Notes: a model not told the origin generated them from the sequence alone. 51,157 nucleotides of DNA from WLMZ01 sp031410915 (GCA_031410915.1 JANNZY010000140.1:1-51157), one strand, 5' to 3'; positions 1 through 9,295 are shown, numbered from the stretch's first letter. Program-made: numbers and translations.

Positions 1-805
1 CGACCAGCATGCCGCGCACGCTCGGGCTGATGCCGGCGATGACCAGGTGGATGAGCAACGGCAGCAGCCCGACGAACGCTCCGATCGCGTACGGCTTCCA
101 ACTCGCCCGGTGGCGCCGCCACAGCAACCAGCCGTGGGCCAGGACGAGCGCGATGACGAGGTCGGGGCGGTACGTGAGCGCGAGCCCGGCGAGCAGTCCA
201 GCCACGACGGCGCAGCGCACGACCGTGCGGTGACGGGCGTCGGCGTCGATGCCGGTCGCGACGTTGTACGAGCGAAGCGCGAACACGACGCTCCACACAC
301 CGAGCGCGATTGCGCCCTCCCACGCCATCGCCGACAACCCAATCGGCGTGATCACGATGAAGGTGGCCACGAGCGCACACACCATCGCGCTGACCCGGCC
401 CCACGCCCGGGTGAGCGCGTAGATGCCGACGATGACGCCGAGATGTTGCAGTAGCCCGAACGTTCGCTCGCTGGCCAGCGAGTGGCCGAACAGGCCGTAC
501 CAGCCGACGAGCACGTCGAGCGCACCCGACCCGTAGAGGTGCAGGAAGTCCACGTTGGGCACGTCGCCCTTGGTGATCCGCTCCGGGAAGTAGAGCATGA
601 AGCCCTCCTCCATCGTGCTGCCCGTCGACGCGTACAGGCCGCGCAGGGGCAGCGCGATCACCGCAGCGAGGAAGCCGAGGCAGACCAGGTCGAGCCGTTC
701 CGGGACGCGCCGGCGCAGGCGGGCACCGAGCACGAATGCGCGCGGTCCCGACGCGTTCGGCTCCGCCGACTGCGGAGCGGCCGACTCGATCAGGAGCTGT
801 GACAC
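1..805 (-). CDS. Polytopic membrane protein, GT-C glycosyltransferase-like (3' end beyond window)
   Basis: Reading the complement from a GTG at 805 gives an uninterrupted frame to the window edge; a TAA lies in frame 33 nt upstream of the GTG. The N-terminal ~35 residues are hydrophilic, followed by hydrophobic segments separated by short charged loops, as in actinobacterial GT-C type glycosyltransferases. The loop after the first membrane segment carries STMEEGFMLYFPERITKGD, an acidic motif placed where these enzymes have catalytic Asp/Glu residues, followed by VDFLHLYG. Such enzymes transfer sugars from polyprenyl-phosphate donors on the outer membrane face; that role is inferred from topology and from the neighbouring glycosyltransferases. 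The C-terminal part is missing, so family and length cannot be fixed. Confidence 0.7.
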   Translation of the reverse strand, partial: MSQLLIESAAPQSAEPNASGPRAFVLGARLRRRVPERLDLVCLGFLAAVIALPLRGLYASTGSTMEEGFMLYFPERITKGDVPNVDFLHLYGSGALDVLVGWYGLFGHSLASERTFGLLQHLGVIVGIYALTRAWGRVSAMVCALVATFIVITPIGLSAMAWEGAIALGVWSVVFALRSYNVATGIDADARHRTVVRCAVVAGLLAGLALTYRPDLVIALVLAHGWLLWRRHRASWKPYAIGAFVGLLPLLIHLVIAGISPSVRGMLV

Positions 806-814
806 TGGGACGCG

Positions 815-820
815 AGTTTA
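815..820 (-). promoter_or_regulatory. -10 hexamer TAAACT for the gene starting at 805
   Basis: TAAACT on the complement lies 9 nt before the GTG, so the transcript would be leaderless or have a 1-3 nt leader. No convincing -35 is visible. Confidence 0.4.
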
Positions 821-893
821 GGGGCTGGGTGTGAGATCGTCGGGCCATCAGAGTGACCGCGCGCAGAGACGGCGAGGGCCGTGTGTCACCTCG

Positions 894-899
894 TACGAT
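894..899 (+). promoter_or_regulatory. -10 hexamer TACGAT, leaderless promoter
   Basis: TACGAT ends 8 nt before ATG 908, placing the expected transcription start on or next to the start codon. This favours ATG 908 over the upstream GTG at 881, which lies before the hexamer. Confidence 0.5.
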
Positions 900-907
900 G
901 TGCGGCG

Positions 908-2110
908 ATGTTGTCTGCGAACGACCAGATTGGCGAACTCGCCGACGGCATGATCCGGATGGGCGCGAAGCGTGTGCATGTGCTGGCCTGGCGCGACCTC
1001 GACGATCCCGACGCAGGCGGCTCGGAACGTCATGCCCACGAGTTCATGCGACGCTTCTCGGCGGCTGGACTGCAGGTGCTGCATCGCACGTCCTCCGCGG
1101 TTGGGCTGCCGGCGGCCGACAGCCGCGACGGATACGACGTCGTGAGGCGCGGCTCGCGCTTCAGTGTCTTCCCGCGCGCCGTCGCTTCCGAGTTGGTGCA
1201 CCGGATGGGGCCGGTCGACGCGCTCGTCGAGATCTGGAACGGTGTGCCGTGGTTCTCGCCGCTATGGTGCCGCAAGCCGCGGATCATGTTCCTGCACCAC
1301 GTGCACGGCCCGATGTGGGACCAGATCCTGCCCGGACCGTTCGCCGCCGCCGGCCGGCTGCTGGAGAGCCGCCTGGCACCGCCCTTGTACCGGCGCACGA
1401 ACACGTTGACGCCGTCGGAGGCGACGCGCGAGGAGCTGATCAGCCTCGGCTTCCACCCCGAACGCGTGACCGCAGTGAACAATGGCGTGGACCCGCTGTT
1501 CCAGCCCGGTGGCGAACGCTCACCCGTGCCACTGGTGGTCGGGGTCGGCCGGTTGGCACCGGTCAAGCGCTTCGACAAGTTGTTCGAGGCCGCGCTCGTC
1601 GCTCGCCGGCGGGTGCCCGATCTGCATCTCGTGATCGCCGGCATCGGGCCGGAGCGCGCCCGGCTGGACGCACTCGTCGCCGAGCACGATGCGTCGTCAT
1701 GGGTCACGCTGCCCGGTCATCTCGATCGCGAGGAACTGCTGGCGCTCTACCAGCGGGCGTGGCTGGTCAGCAGCGCATCGCTGGCCGAGGGGTGGGGCCT
1801 GACACTGACCGAGGCCGCGGCGTGCGGGGTGCCCGCCGTGGCCACCAACATCAGTGGCCATCGCTGCAGCGTGGTGGACGGCACGACGGGCCAGCTCGCC
1901 GAGTTGGGCCAACTCGGCGACGTGATCGCCGACGTGCTGACCAACGATGCGTGGCGCAACGACATGGGCGAGGCCGCGCTGAAGCGAGCCCGCACGCTGA
2001 CGTGGGACGCGTCGGCGCTCGGGGTGATCCGCGAGTTGCACGGCGAGGTGCTTCGCCACCGCCAGAAGCACGCGACACGCTTCGAGACGGATCGCCATCG
2101 CGATGTCTGA
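908..2110 (+). CDS. Glycosyltransferase family 4 (GT-B fold)
   Basis: This 400-residue cytosolic protein is a retaining GT4-type glycosyltransferase. The N-terminal Rossmann domain starts with VHVLAWRDLDDPDAGGSE, whose GGSE loop normally contacts the sugar nucleotide and acceptor. A central GVGRLAPVKRFDKLFEA segment marks the donor-binding domain. The EX7E donor motif is present as SLAEGWGLTLTEAAACG (E294 and E302). Such enzymes transfer a sugar from a nucleotide donor to a lipid or glycan acceptor at the inner membrane face; the actual substrate is unknown. ATG 908 is chosen because a -10 hexamer sits 8 nt upstream. The 3' end overlaps the next start by 8 bp, so the two genes are probably translated together. 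Confidence 0.85.
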   Translation: MLSANDQIGELADGMIRMGAKRVHVLAWRDLDDPDAGGSERHAHEFMRRFSAAGLQVLHRTSSAVGLPAADSRDGYDVVRRGSRFSVFPRAVASELVHRMGPVDALVEIWNGVPWFSPLWCRKPRIMFLHHVHGPMWDQILPGPFAAAGRLLESRLAPPLYRRTNTLTPSEATREELISLGFHPERVTAVNNGVDPLFQPGGERSPVPLVVGVGRLAPVKRFDKLFEAALVARRRVPDLHLVIAGIGPERARLDALVAEHDASSWVTLPGHLDREELLALYQRAWLVSSASLAEGWGLTLTEAAACGVPAVATNISGHRCSVVDGTTGQLAELGQLGDVIADVLTNDAWRNDMGEAALKRARTLTWDASALGVIRELHGEVLRHRQKHATRFETDRHRDV

Positions 2111-3953
2111 CCCACGCAGCTGGGTGGCGTCACCCCGTCTGCATTGGATGGCCGCCCTCAGTCTGGCCGTGATCCTGCCGTTGCTCGTCGCGCTCGTCGC
2201 GCTCGGGCAGTACCACTGGAACCCGGTGCTCGACCTGGCGATGACCGAGTTCCGTGTGCGCGACGTGTTCACCGGTCACACGCCGTTGATCGGCTTGCCC
2301 GGCCGCATCGGCGATCAACCGAACCAGGGCAGCCACCCCGGCCCGCTCAGCTTCTACCTGCTCGCGCCGGTGTACCGGGTCCTCGGCCAGACGTCGTGGT
2401 CGCTCGAGCTCGCCACGGTGCTGATCCACCTTGCTGCAGTGGTGACCGGACTCGCACTCGCGTTCCGTCGCGGTGGCTGGCGGATGACGCTCGTGATCGC
2501 CGCCATGTTCGCCGTGGTCCTGCGTGGCTACGGCTCGAACGTGCTGACCCAACCGTGGAACCCGTACCTGCCGGTCATCGCATGGGTCGTGGTCCTGCTT
2601 GCGGTGTGGTCGATCCTGGAGGGCGATGCGGTCGCGCTCGTCGTGTTCGTCGTGGCGGGCACGTTCTGCATGCAGACGCACATCCCCTACGTCGGCATGG
2701 TCGGCGGGATCGGCGTGCTGATGGTCGTCTGGCTCGTCCTGCGTACCCGCCTGCCACGAGCTCGCACCGTCGATGTCCCGATGCCGGGGTTGCGGAGGTG
2801 GTCGATCGTGGCGGTGGTCGTCGGGGTGGTGCTGTGGCTGCCACCGGTGGCCGATCAACTGCGACACACGCCGGGCAACGTGTCCAAGTTGAAGGACTAC
2901 TTCGGCAATCCACCAACGGAGACGATCGGGCTGCGCCAGAGCGCACAGTTGCTGTTCGAGCACTTCAACGTCTTCCGCGTCGTGGTCGAGGCATTCAACC
3001 AGTCCGACTACTTCAAGGCCACAGCGCTCACCATCAACGGCTCGGCCATCCCCGGTGCGATCGTGTTGTTGCTGTGGGCGCTGACGGCGGTGCAGGCGTG
3101 GCGGTTGCGCGTGCGGGCGCTGATCCATCTGCACGCCGTCGTCGCCGCGTGCCTCGTGCTCGCGATGGTGTCGATGAGCCGCATCTTCGGCATCGTCTGG
3201 TACTACCTCATGTTCTGGTTGTGGAGCGTGCTCGTCATCGCGTTGCTCGCGATGGCGTGGACGGTGGCCGAGACCGTCCGGCGGCGGTGGCCCGAACGCT
3301 CGCTCCACGTGCGCCGCGACGTCACGTTCGGCGCGGCCGCACTGCTGGTGGCGTCGACACTTTCGTTCTCGTGGAGTGCGGTGAGTGCCGAGCCGCCCGA
3401 GAACTACCTGTCCGAGCCGCTCAATGCGCTTGTCGGACCGACGGCGCGAGCGCTGGCCGACGGTGTCGGTGCGGCCACCGGCCGCGACGGTCGCTATTCG
3501 GTCACGTGGACCGATGTCGCGTTCTTCGGGTCGCAGGGTTACGGACTGCTGAACGAGCTGGACCGGCGCGGCTTCCACGTCGGTTCCGCGCCGTACTTCT
3601 ACACGACCGCCACCGCGCACCGCGTGGTCGATCCTGCGACGGCCACGGCGGTCGTGCACTTTGCGACCGGCGGGTACATCGAGCAGTGGGAAGCCGTGCC
3701 CGGTGCGGTCGAGGTCGCGTTCACCGACCCACGTTCGCCGGCGCAACAGCAGCGCTACGACGACCTGCGCGCAGAGGTGATCGCCCGCCTCGGCGACGCC
3801 GGCCTCGGCGAGCTCGTCGACGAGCTCGACCTCAACCTGTTCGGGGTGCAGCTCGATCAGCGTGTGCCAAGGTCCATCAACCGGCTGATCGACCAGATGT
3901 TGCGGCTCGGCCAACCGACCGCAGTGTTCATCGCCCCACCGGGTTCGGGCTGA
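2103..3953 (+). CDS. Polytopic membrane protein, GT39/GT-C-like glycosyltransferase candidate
   Basis: The product has 616 residues and about ten hydrophobic segments in its first two thirds, then a soluble C-terminal domain of roughly 200 residues that would face outside. The loop after the first membrane helix contains DLAMTEFRVRDVFTGHTPLIG, the place where GT-C enzymes carry a catalytic acidic residue. No more specific family is recognised. The ATG overlaps the end of the GT4 gene (ATGTCTGA) and the stop overlaps the methyltransferase start (TGATG). The three genes therefore form a coupled operon, most likely for one envelope glycolipid. Confidence 0.7.
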   Translation: MSDPRSWVASPRLHWMAALSLAVILPLLVALVALGQYHWNPVLDLAMTEFRVRDVFTGHTPLIGLPGRIGDQPNQGSHPGPLSFYLLAPVYRVLGQTSWSLELATVLIHLAAVVTGLALAFRRGGWRMTLVIAAMFAVVLRGYGSNVLTQPWNPYLPVIAWVVVLLAVWSILEGDAVALVVFVVAGTFCMQTHIPYVGMVGGIGVLMVVWLVLRTRLPRARTVDVPMPGLRRWSIVAVVVGVVLWLPPVADQLRHTPGNVSKLKDYFGNPPTETIGLRQSAQLLFEHFNVFRVVVEAFNQSDYFKATALTINGSAIPGAIVLLLWALTAVQAWRLRVRALIHLHAVVAACLVLAMVSMSRIFGIVWYYLMFWLWSVLVIALLAMAWTVAETVRRRWPERSLHVRRDVTFGAAALLVASTLSFSWSAVSAEPPENYLSEPLNALVGPTARALADGVGAATGRDGRYSVTWTDVAFFGSQGYGLLNELDRRGFHVGSAPYFYTTATAHRVVDPATATAVVHFATGGYIEQWEAVPGAVEVAFTDPRSPAQQQRYDDLRAEVIARLGDAGLGELVDELDLNLFGVQLDQRVPRSINRLIDQMLRLGQPTAVFIAPPGSG

Positions 3954-4783
3954 TGGCCGCGTTCGCCGGCGTGGCCGACAAGGTGCGCAGCTTCCACCGT
4001 CGCCGGATCGCGCTGCCCGATTCCATTGACGCGTCGGCGCTCGTGCTCGACGTCGGCAGCGGCGACAAGCCGCACTGGCGCGCCGACGTGCTGGTCGACC
4101 GCTTCCCCGAAGCCGAACACGCAGTTCAACGGTCGGGTACCGCCGCGGCGCGCACACCGCGTCCGCTGTTCGACGCCGACGTCACCGACATGCCGTTCGC
4201 CGACCACGTCTTCGACTACGTGATCTGCTCGCACCTGTTGGAGCACGTCACCGATCCCGGTGGCGCGATCGACGAGATGATGCGTGTCGCCAAGGCGGGT
4301 TACATCGAGGTGCCGCGCGCGGCGAGCGCGAAGATCATCGACTTCCCGAGCCACCTGTGGTGGTGCCGCGAATCGCTGGACGCGGCGAGCGGCGAGCCGA
4401 CGTTGGTGTTCACCGCCAAGACGACGCATGCCTTTGACGCCGAGATCGAAGGGTTTGCGCGGCTGCCACACATCGAGCGCGAGTTGAACGCGCTGATCGA
4501 CCGCCATCTCGACGATTGCGTGATCGCGCTCGCGTGGACGGGTGCAGTGTCCTACCGCGTCGAGGGGCACGTCGACGCCGACTTGGTGGCCCACGTGGCT
4601 GCGAGCACGGCGCACCACAAAGGTGTCGAGACGCTGGCCGGCCGGGCGCTGACGACGGCGCTGACACTGCCCGAGCGGCGGCGTTTGCGGCGCGTGCCGG
4701 TGCTACATGACGACATCGTGCGACCCGAGTTGCGACTCGGTCGCGCCGAGATGCTGCAGCCTCGTCGCTACGCGCTGCGGTAA
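3953..4783 (+). CDS. Class I SAM-dependent methyltransferase
   Basis: This 276-residue protein has a clear methyltransferase motif I, ALVLDVGSGDKPHWRADVLVD (D33, G35, G37), and a motif IV region FDYVICSHLLEHVTDP, typical of the Methyltransf_11 group that methylates small molecules, sugars or lipids. The start is fixed by the TGATG overlap with the upstream membrane protein gene. The co-transcribed GT4 and GT-C genes suggest a glycan or glycolipid substrate, but the substrate cannot be read from sequence. The last 16 bp overlap the end of the convergent gene on the other strand, so no terminator separates them. Confidence 0.85.
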   Translation: MAAFAGVADKVRSFHRRRIALPDSIDASALVLDVGSGDKPHWRADVLVDRFPEAEHAVQRSGTAAARTPRPLFDADVTDMPFADHVFDYVICSHLLEHVTDPGGAIDEMMRVAKAGYIEVPRAASAKIIDFPSHLWWCRESLDAASGEPTLVFTAKTTHAFDAEIEGFARLPHIERELNALIDRHLDDCVIALAWTGAVSYRVEGHVDADLVAHVAASTAHHKGVETLAGRALTTALTLPERRRLRRVPVLHDDIVRPELRLGRAEMLQPRRYALR

Positions 4784-6078
4784 CGGTCGGTGAGCCAGGT
4801 CACCGACCCCGCCGCGGCGATGGCCAGAAATGGAAGCAGTGGCGCGTGGAACCGTGGCGTGCCCCAGAGTCCGATCGGGATCACCAGCAGGCCGGCCGCG
4901 GTGACGACGACCAGCGCGCGGCGGGCGCCGAGCAAACGGTCGCGCCGCCAGCCACGGCACAGCAGCACAAGACCGGGCAGGGCCAGGATCCAGACCATGT
5001 GGTAGTACCAGTCGGCGCCGAAGTCGACCGCCCGGCGCACACCCGAGGGCAGCTCCACCGAACCATTGACGAGCACCTCGGTGAGCATGAAGTGATCGTG
5101 CTCGGTGATCAGCCGGAAGCGGCGGCCGACGAGGCGCAGCTCCTCGACGGGATGGTCGACGACGAAGCGGGCAGCAGCGCGCGTGTTGGCAGTGTTCCGT
5201 TCGGCTTCGGGCAGCGTGGTCTCGGCGCAGTTCGGCGGGCCAGCGAAGGAGAACCCCCCAGTGGAGCCGGGGAAACGGGCCATGCAGAGGGTGTCGCCGA
5301 GGTTGGTCGAGATCGGCACGAACGCGTCGAAGCGGGCCTCGTTGCGGATCGTCCACGGGGTCAGCACGACGATCAGTGTCGGCAGCACCCACCCCACCGT
5401 GCGCAGGGCCGGACGCCACCCACCGCCGGCGATCCATGCTGCGATCGCGAGGCCGATCAGGATCGGCGCGATGAACGGGCGCACGAGCACGGCTGCGCCG
5501 AACGCGGCCCCGAACCACAACAGCCGGCGGCGGCCGGGTGGACCGAGTGCCCAGTCGTGATCGACGAGGATCGCGACACACGCGAGTGCGGCGAACACGA
5601 ACGTCGTCTCGACCGCGAACGTGGCAACACCGATCACCATGCTCGGGAAGAAGGCGACGATGGCCGCTGCCACGAGCCCGGCGCGATTGCCGACGACCTT
5701 GCGAGCGATGAAGCAGACGAGCACGATCGAGGCCGCGCCGAGCAGCGAGTGCGCCAGGTTGGTGAGCAGCACCTGGTCGTTGGGCACGAGCGGCACGTGC
5801 AGTCCGATCCAGTCCACCACGGCGAGCAGCGCCGGGTAGCCGACCGGGTAGTACGACGTCGCCGTGCCGTCGAGGTAGGACACGTAACCACGGCCATGGG
5901 CCAACTCGTTGCCGTAGTACCAGTAGCCGTACTGGTCGCCACTGGTGACCCACGTGATCGGCACGTGACGTTGCGCCCACATCGCCCACACGATGCGGGC
6001 CACGAAGCCGAGGCCGGCGATGACCGCCAGCCTCTTGCCGTCGCGCGTGCGCACGAACGCCCGCAGGCGGCGGATCAT
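4768..6078 (-). CDS. Polytopic glycosyltransferase (GT39/ArnT-like), copy 1 of a tandem pair
   Basis: The 436-residue product begins MIRRLRAFVRTRDGKRLAV and has about nine membrane segments. The first external loop carries GDQYGYWYYGNELAHGRGY, with an Asp in the position used as catalytic base by GT-C/PMT-type enzymes. A later loop has STNLGDTLCMARFPG. The protein is clearly related to the next gene upstream (6075-7502) throughout, indicating a tandem duplication. The start ATG 6078 overlaps the stop of that gene (ATGA), so translation is coupled. A longer reading frame upstream exists but is the antisense shadow of the neighbour. Sugar and acceptor are unknown; an envelope role is inferred. 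Confidence 0.8.
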   Translation of the reverse strand: MIRRLRAFVRTRDGKRLAVIAGLGFVARIVWAMWAQRHVPITWVTSGDQYGYWYYGNELAHGRGYVSYLDGTATSYYPVGYPALLAVVDWIGLHVPLVPNDQVLLTNLAHSLLGAASIVLVCFIARKVVGNRAGLVAAAIVAFFPSMVIGVATFAVETTFVFAALACVAILVDHDWALGPPGRRRLLWFGAAFGAAVLVRPFIAPILIGLAIAAWIAGGGWRPALRTVGWVLPTLIVVLTPWTIRNEARFDAFVPISTNLGDTLCMARFPGSTGGFSFAGPPNCAETTLPEAERNTANTRAAARFVVDHPVEELRLVGRRFRLITEHDHFMLTEVLVNGSVELPSGVRRAVDFGADWYYHMVWILALPGLVLLCRGWRRDRLLGARRALVVVTAAGLLVIPIGLWGTPRFHAPLLPFLAIAAAGSVTWLTDRYRSA

Positions 6079-7502
6079 GCGACGGGTGTGGCCTCGCGCG
6101 AGTCGACCTCGGCATCGCCGCCAGCCGGATCGCCGGCGAGGTCGGCTTCGACGCTGGAGGTCGCTTCTGTGGGCGCTGCCGGCATGACCAGTCCGGCGCG
6201 CTCGCAGGCCCACACGACTGCCGCCGCGGCGACGATGGCCATGAACGGCAACATCGGTGTGTGGAAGCGCGGGTTGCCCCACAGCGCGAGCGGTCCGACG
6301 AGCAGCCCGACGGTCGTGATCGCGACGATGGCCCGTCGTGGCCCTCGGCGACGGTCGCGCCGCCAGCCGCGCAACAGCAGCCCCGCGCCGGCGACCGTGA
6401 GGATCCAGACGATGTGGTAGTACCAGTCGCTGGCGAAGTCGATGCCCTGGCGCAGTCGTTGGGGCAGGTCGAGGTGCGAGCCGTTGCCCAACGCCTCGGC
6501 GAGTGTGCCGTGGTCGTTCGCCATCATCAGGTGGAACCGCTTCGGCCACTGGCGCAGTTCCTCGCCGGGATGGTCGAGCACGAAGCGGATCGCCGCCCGA
6601 GTGTTGGCCGGGTTGCGTTCCTCTTCGGGCAGGTTCTTATCGGCGCAATACTCGTGCGTCGCCCACGCGAAGCCGCCGTTCGAGTCGGGGTAGCGCGACA
6701 TGCACAGCCCGTCGCCGAGGTTGGTCGAGATCGGGATGAACCGGTCGAACGTGTTGTAGTTGCGGATCGTCCATGGTGTCAGGACGAGCGCGAACGTCAA
6801 CAACGTCCAGCCGACCTGGCGTGCTGCGCAGCGCCAGCCGAGCGTGATGAGCGCGGCGACGGCGACGCCGATCAACACCGGCGCGGCGAACGGGCGCACG
6901 ACGACTGCGCAGCCGAGCGCGACGCCGAACCAGAGCAGGCGCCGGAGTGACATCGGCCCGGCCGACCAGTCGTGGTCGACGGCGACGGCAACGGCGACGA
7001 GCGCGGCGAAGATGAACGTCGTCTCGATCGAGTACGTGGCGACGCCGATGACGAGACTGGGGAACAGCGCGACGATCCACCCGGCGACGAGTCCGACCCG
7101 ATGACCGAACGTCTTGCGGCCGATGAAGTACACGAGCAGGATCGACAGCGTGGACACCACGACATGCAGGCCGACCGTGAGCTGGGCCTGGTTGTCGGGC
7201 AGCGGCGTGTGCATGCCGAGCCAGTAGACGACACCGAGCAGCGCCGGATAGCCGATCGGGTAGTACGACGTGGCGCGCGACGAATCGAACTCGTGCACGC
7301 CGCGGCCGTGCGCGATCTCGTTGCCGAAGAACCAGTACGAGTACTGGTCGCCGTTGATGGTCCACCACTCCGGCGTGTTGCGCAGCGCCCAGATGCCCCA
7401 GACCAGCCGGAGCAGGCACCCGACGGCGATCGCGATGGCGATCTGGTGACCGTCACGCGTGCTGGCGAAGTGCCGCAGCCGATCTGCACCAGGAACAACC
7501 AC
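6075..7502 (-). CDS. Polytopic glycosyltransferase (GT39/ArnT-like), copy 2 of a tandem pair
   Basis: The 475-residue membrane protein shares loop motifs with its downstream neighbour: GDQYSYWFFGNEIAHGRG, TSYYPIGYPALL and ISTNLGDGLCMSRYPDSNGG. It differs in a C-terminal tail of about 35 mostly acidic and Ala-rich residues. GTG 7502 is chosen because it is the last plausible start before the first membrane segment and a CAGACT hexamer lies 7 nt upstream; upstream in-frame sequence is low-complexity and overlaps the divergent gene. It is the first gene of a two-gene operon with copy 1. Function is inferred from GT-C topology and the surrounding glycosyltransferases. Confidence 0.78.
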   Translation of the reverse strand: MVVPGADRLRHFASTRDGHQIAIAIAVGCLLRLVWGIWALRNTPEWWTINGDQYSYWFFGNEIAHGRGVHEFDSSRATSYYPIGYPALLGVVYWLGMHTPLPDNQAQLTVGLHVVVSTLSILLVYFIGRKTFGHRVGLVAGWIVALFPSLVIGVATYSIETTFIFAALVAVAVAVDHDWSAGPMSLRRLLWFGVALGCAVVVRPFAAPVLIGVAVAALITLGWRCAARQVGWTLLTFALVLTPWTIRNYNTFDRFIPISTNLGDGLCMSRYPDSNGGFAWATHEYCADKNLPEEERNPANTRAAIRFVLDHPGEELRQWPKRFHLMMANDHGTLAEALGNGSHLDLPQRLRQGIDFASDWYYHIVWILTVAGAGLLLRGWRRDRRRGPRRAIVAITTVGLLVGPLALWGNPRFHTPMLPFMAIVAAAAVVWACERAGLVMPAAPTEATSSVEADLAGDPAGGDAEVDSREATPVA

Positions 7503-7509
7503 GGCGGAC

Positions 7510-7515
7510 AGTCTG
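7510..7515 (-). promoter_or_regulatory. CAGACT, possible -10 element of a leaderless promoter
   Basis: On the complement CAGACT lies 7 nt before GTG 7502. It deviates from TANNNT at the first base, as at three other starts in this window. Confidence 0.3.
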
Positions 7516-7525
7516 CCAGACCCGG

Positions 7526-7531
7526 TACGAT
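7526..7531 (+). promoter_or_regulatory. -10 hexamer TACGAT, leaderless promoter
   Basis: TACGAT ends 6 nt before GTG 7538. It selects this GTG over in-frame GTGs at 7562 and 7580. Only 35 bp separate this start from the divergent start at 7502. Confidence 0.5.
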
Positions 7532-7537
7532 CCGGCT

Positions 7538-9295
7538 GTGCGAGTTCGTCGCCCCGCTGCGGTGACGTATTCTCCGACCGTGCTGGAGACGACTGCTGAT
7601 CGTCTTCGGCGTCATCCGTTCGTTGCGGCCGGGCTCGTGGCCATGGTGGTCGGTGTGTGGGTGCAGTGGCGGGTGGTGGGGCATGCGCGGACGCGTGTGT
7701 CGTCGGATCCGGACATGTCGTTGTTCGTGTGGTCGATGGGGCACGCGCCGCGACAGATCGCACACTTCCGGAACCCGTTCCTGACCGATGCGATCTTCGC
7801 CACGTCCGGGGGCGCGAACCTGGCCTACAACGCCACAGCGCCGGGGCTCGCGCTGCTGATGACACCGGTGACGCTGATCGCCGGTCCGGTCGCCGCGGTC
7901 AACGTGCTGGCCGTCCTCACGCCCGTACTGAACACGCTCGCCGCCCGGCGGCTGATGGCCGTGACGACGCGGGCGAGCGGTGTGGCTCCATTGATCGGTG
8001 CATTACTGATCGGGTTCTCGCCGCTCGTGCTGATGCATCTGCGCGGCCGGTTCCAACTCGCGTTCCAGGCAATCGTGCTGTTGTTACTGGCCGAGCTGTG
8101 GGTGATCGGCCGGCGGTGGATCAGCGGTCGTGGTGCGCCGTTGCGGCGTGCGTCGGTGGTCGGCGCGCTGGCCGGTCTGCAGTTGTGGATCGGGACCGAG
8201 TTGCTCGCGATCGGGGCCATCGTCACCTTGGTCGTCCTGGCGATCGCCATCGTCGGTGCGCCGCGACACTGGCAACACCGGCCGCGCCGTTCCGACATCG
8301 CCGCGGGTGGCGCAGCGATCGGCGTGCTGCTGGTTGTGGCCTCGCCGTTCCTGTTCGCGTTCATCGGCGGACGCGAGGCATACCCGGACAGCTACCACGC
8401 CGACGCCCGGCCGCTGTTCGGTCTGCGCGTGGCGAACGCGACGACACCGACCGAGGTCGAGCTGTTGGATGCGGTGCCGCTCAGCGTCGACCGTGGCGCG
8501 CTGGGCACGTTCCCGGACGAGGACACCGGCTACCTCAGCATGGCCGGCCTCGTCGTGGTCGTCGTGGTCGCCAGCCGCTGGCGGCGGCTGGACACGCTGC
8601 GCCGCGGCGCACTCGTCTCGTTCGCCGTGTGCTGGTTGCTGGCGCTCGGTCCGTCGATGCGGTGGAGCGGGGCCGGAGCTGGCGGGATGCCCGGGCCGTG
8701 GCGGCTGGTGCAGGCGTCGCCGTTCGTGCGCGAGATCGTGGCCAACCGGATGACCTTTGGTGTGTTCGTCGCGCTCGGGGTTCTTGTCGCCATGTGTCGC
8801 ACTGACATCGGTGCGCTGCCGGCCCGGCGCGAGGGAGTCCTCCGCGCCGCGGCGCTGGTGTGCTTGCCTGTACTGATGGTCCCTGCCCCGAACGACCACG
8901 TCCGTGGCGCGTCCAGCGCTGCCGACGACGCGTTGCACCGCGAATGCTCTGGCGAGTTGGTGATGACCGCACCGCAGGGACGCGAGCAGGACGGAATGGC
9001 GTGGCAGTCGCGCGCCGACTTCGACTTCGACCTCTTGCGCGGCTTCGCGTTCCGCGAGTCGAGTGCGCCGAAGGGAGATCTCACTCTGCTCGACAGCGCT
9101 GCGGGCGGCGGCTCTGTCGATGTCGCGGCGGCGACCGCCGAGTTGAACGCATTGGGCGTCGGCTGCGTGCTCGCCGCCTCGGATTCGAACCTCGTGATCG
9201 ACGGGGTGGCCGCTGTGCTCGGCCCGCCACACGTCGTCGGCGATCTCGCGATCTGGTCGCCGGGTCAGGGACTGTTGCAGGGTGCATCGTCGTGA
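7538..9295 (+). CDS. Polytopic membrane protein, putative GT-C glycosyltransferase
   Basis: The 585-residue product has about ten hydrophobic segments and a soluble C-terminal domain of about 130 residues. The first external loop reads SSDPDMSLFVWSMGHAP, followed by FRNPFLTDAIFATSGGANL. This DPD...W arrangement is common in uncharacterised actinobacterial membrane glycosyltransferases. GTG 7538 is preferred because the -10 element lies 6 nt upstream, although 7562 or 7580 remain possible. The stop overlaps the next start (GTGA). Together with the following gene it forms a two-gene operon divergent from the tandem glycosyltransferase pair. No substrate can be assigned. Confidence 0.72.
   Translation: MRVRRPAAVTYSPTVLETTADRLRRHPFVAAGLVAMVVGVWVQWRVVGHARTRVSSDPDMSLFVWSMGHAPRQIAHFRNPFLTDAIFATSGGANLAYNATAPGLALLMTPVTLIAGPVAAVNVLAVLTPVLNTLAARRLMAVTTRASGVAPLIGALLIGFSPLVLMHLRGRFQLAFQAIVLLLLAELWVIGRRWISGRGAPLRRASVVGALAGLQLWIGTELLAIGAIVTLVVLAIAIVGAPRHWQHRPRRSDIAAGGAAIGVLLVVASPFLFAFIGGREAYPDSYHADARPLFGLRVANATTPTEVELLDAVPLSVDRGALGTFPDEDTGYLSMAGLVVVVVVASRWRRLDTLRRGALVSFAVCWLLALGPSMRWSGAGAGGMPGPWRLVQASPFVREIVANRMTFGVFVALGVLVAMCRTDIGALPARREGVLRAAALVCLPVLMVPAPNDHVRGASSAADDALHRECSGELVMTAPQGREQDGMAWQSRADFDFDLLRGFAFRESSAPKGDLTLLDSAAGGGSVDVAAATAELNALGVGCVLAASDSNLVIDGVAAVLGPPHVVGDLAIWSPGQGLLQGASS

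Noticed and set aside
4703..6115. Overlapping 470-residue complementary frame across the glycosyltransferase gene
   Set aside because: It has no membrane segments or domains and is a +1 shadow of the real gene at 4768-6078.
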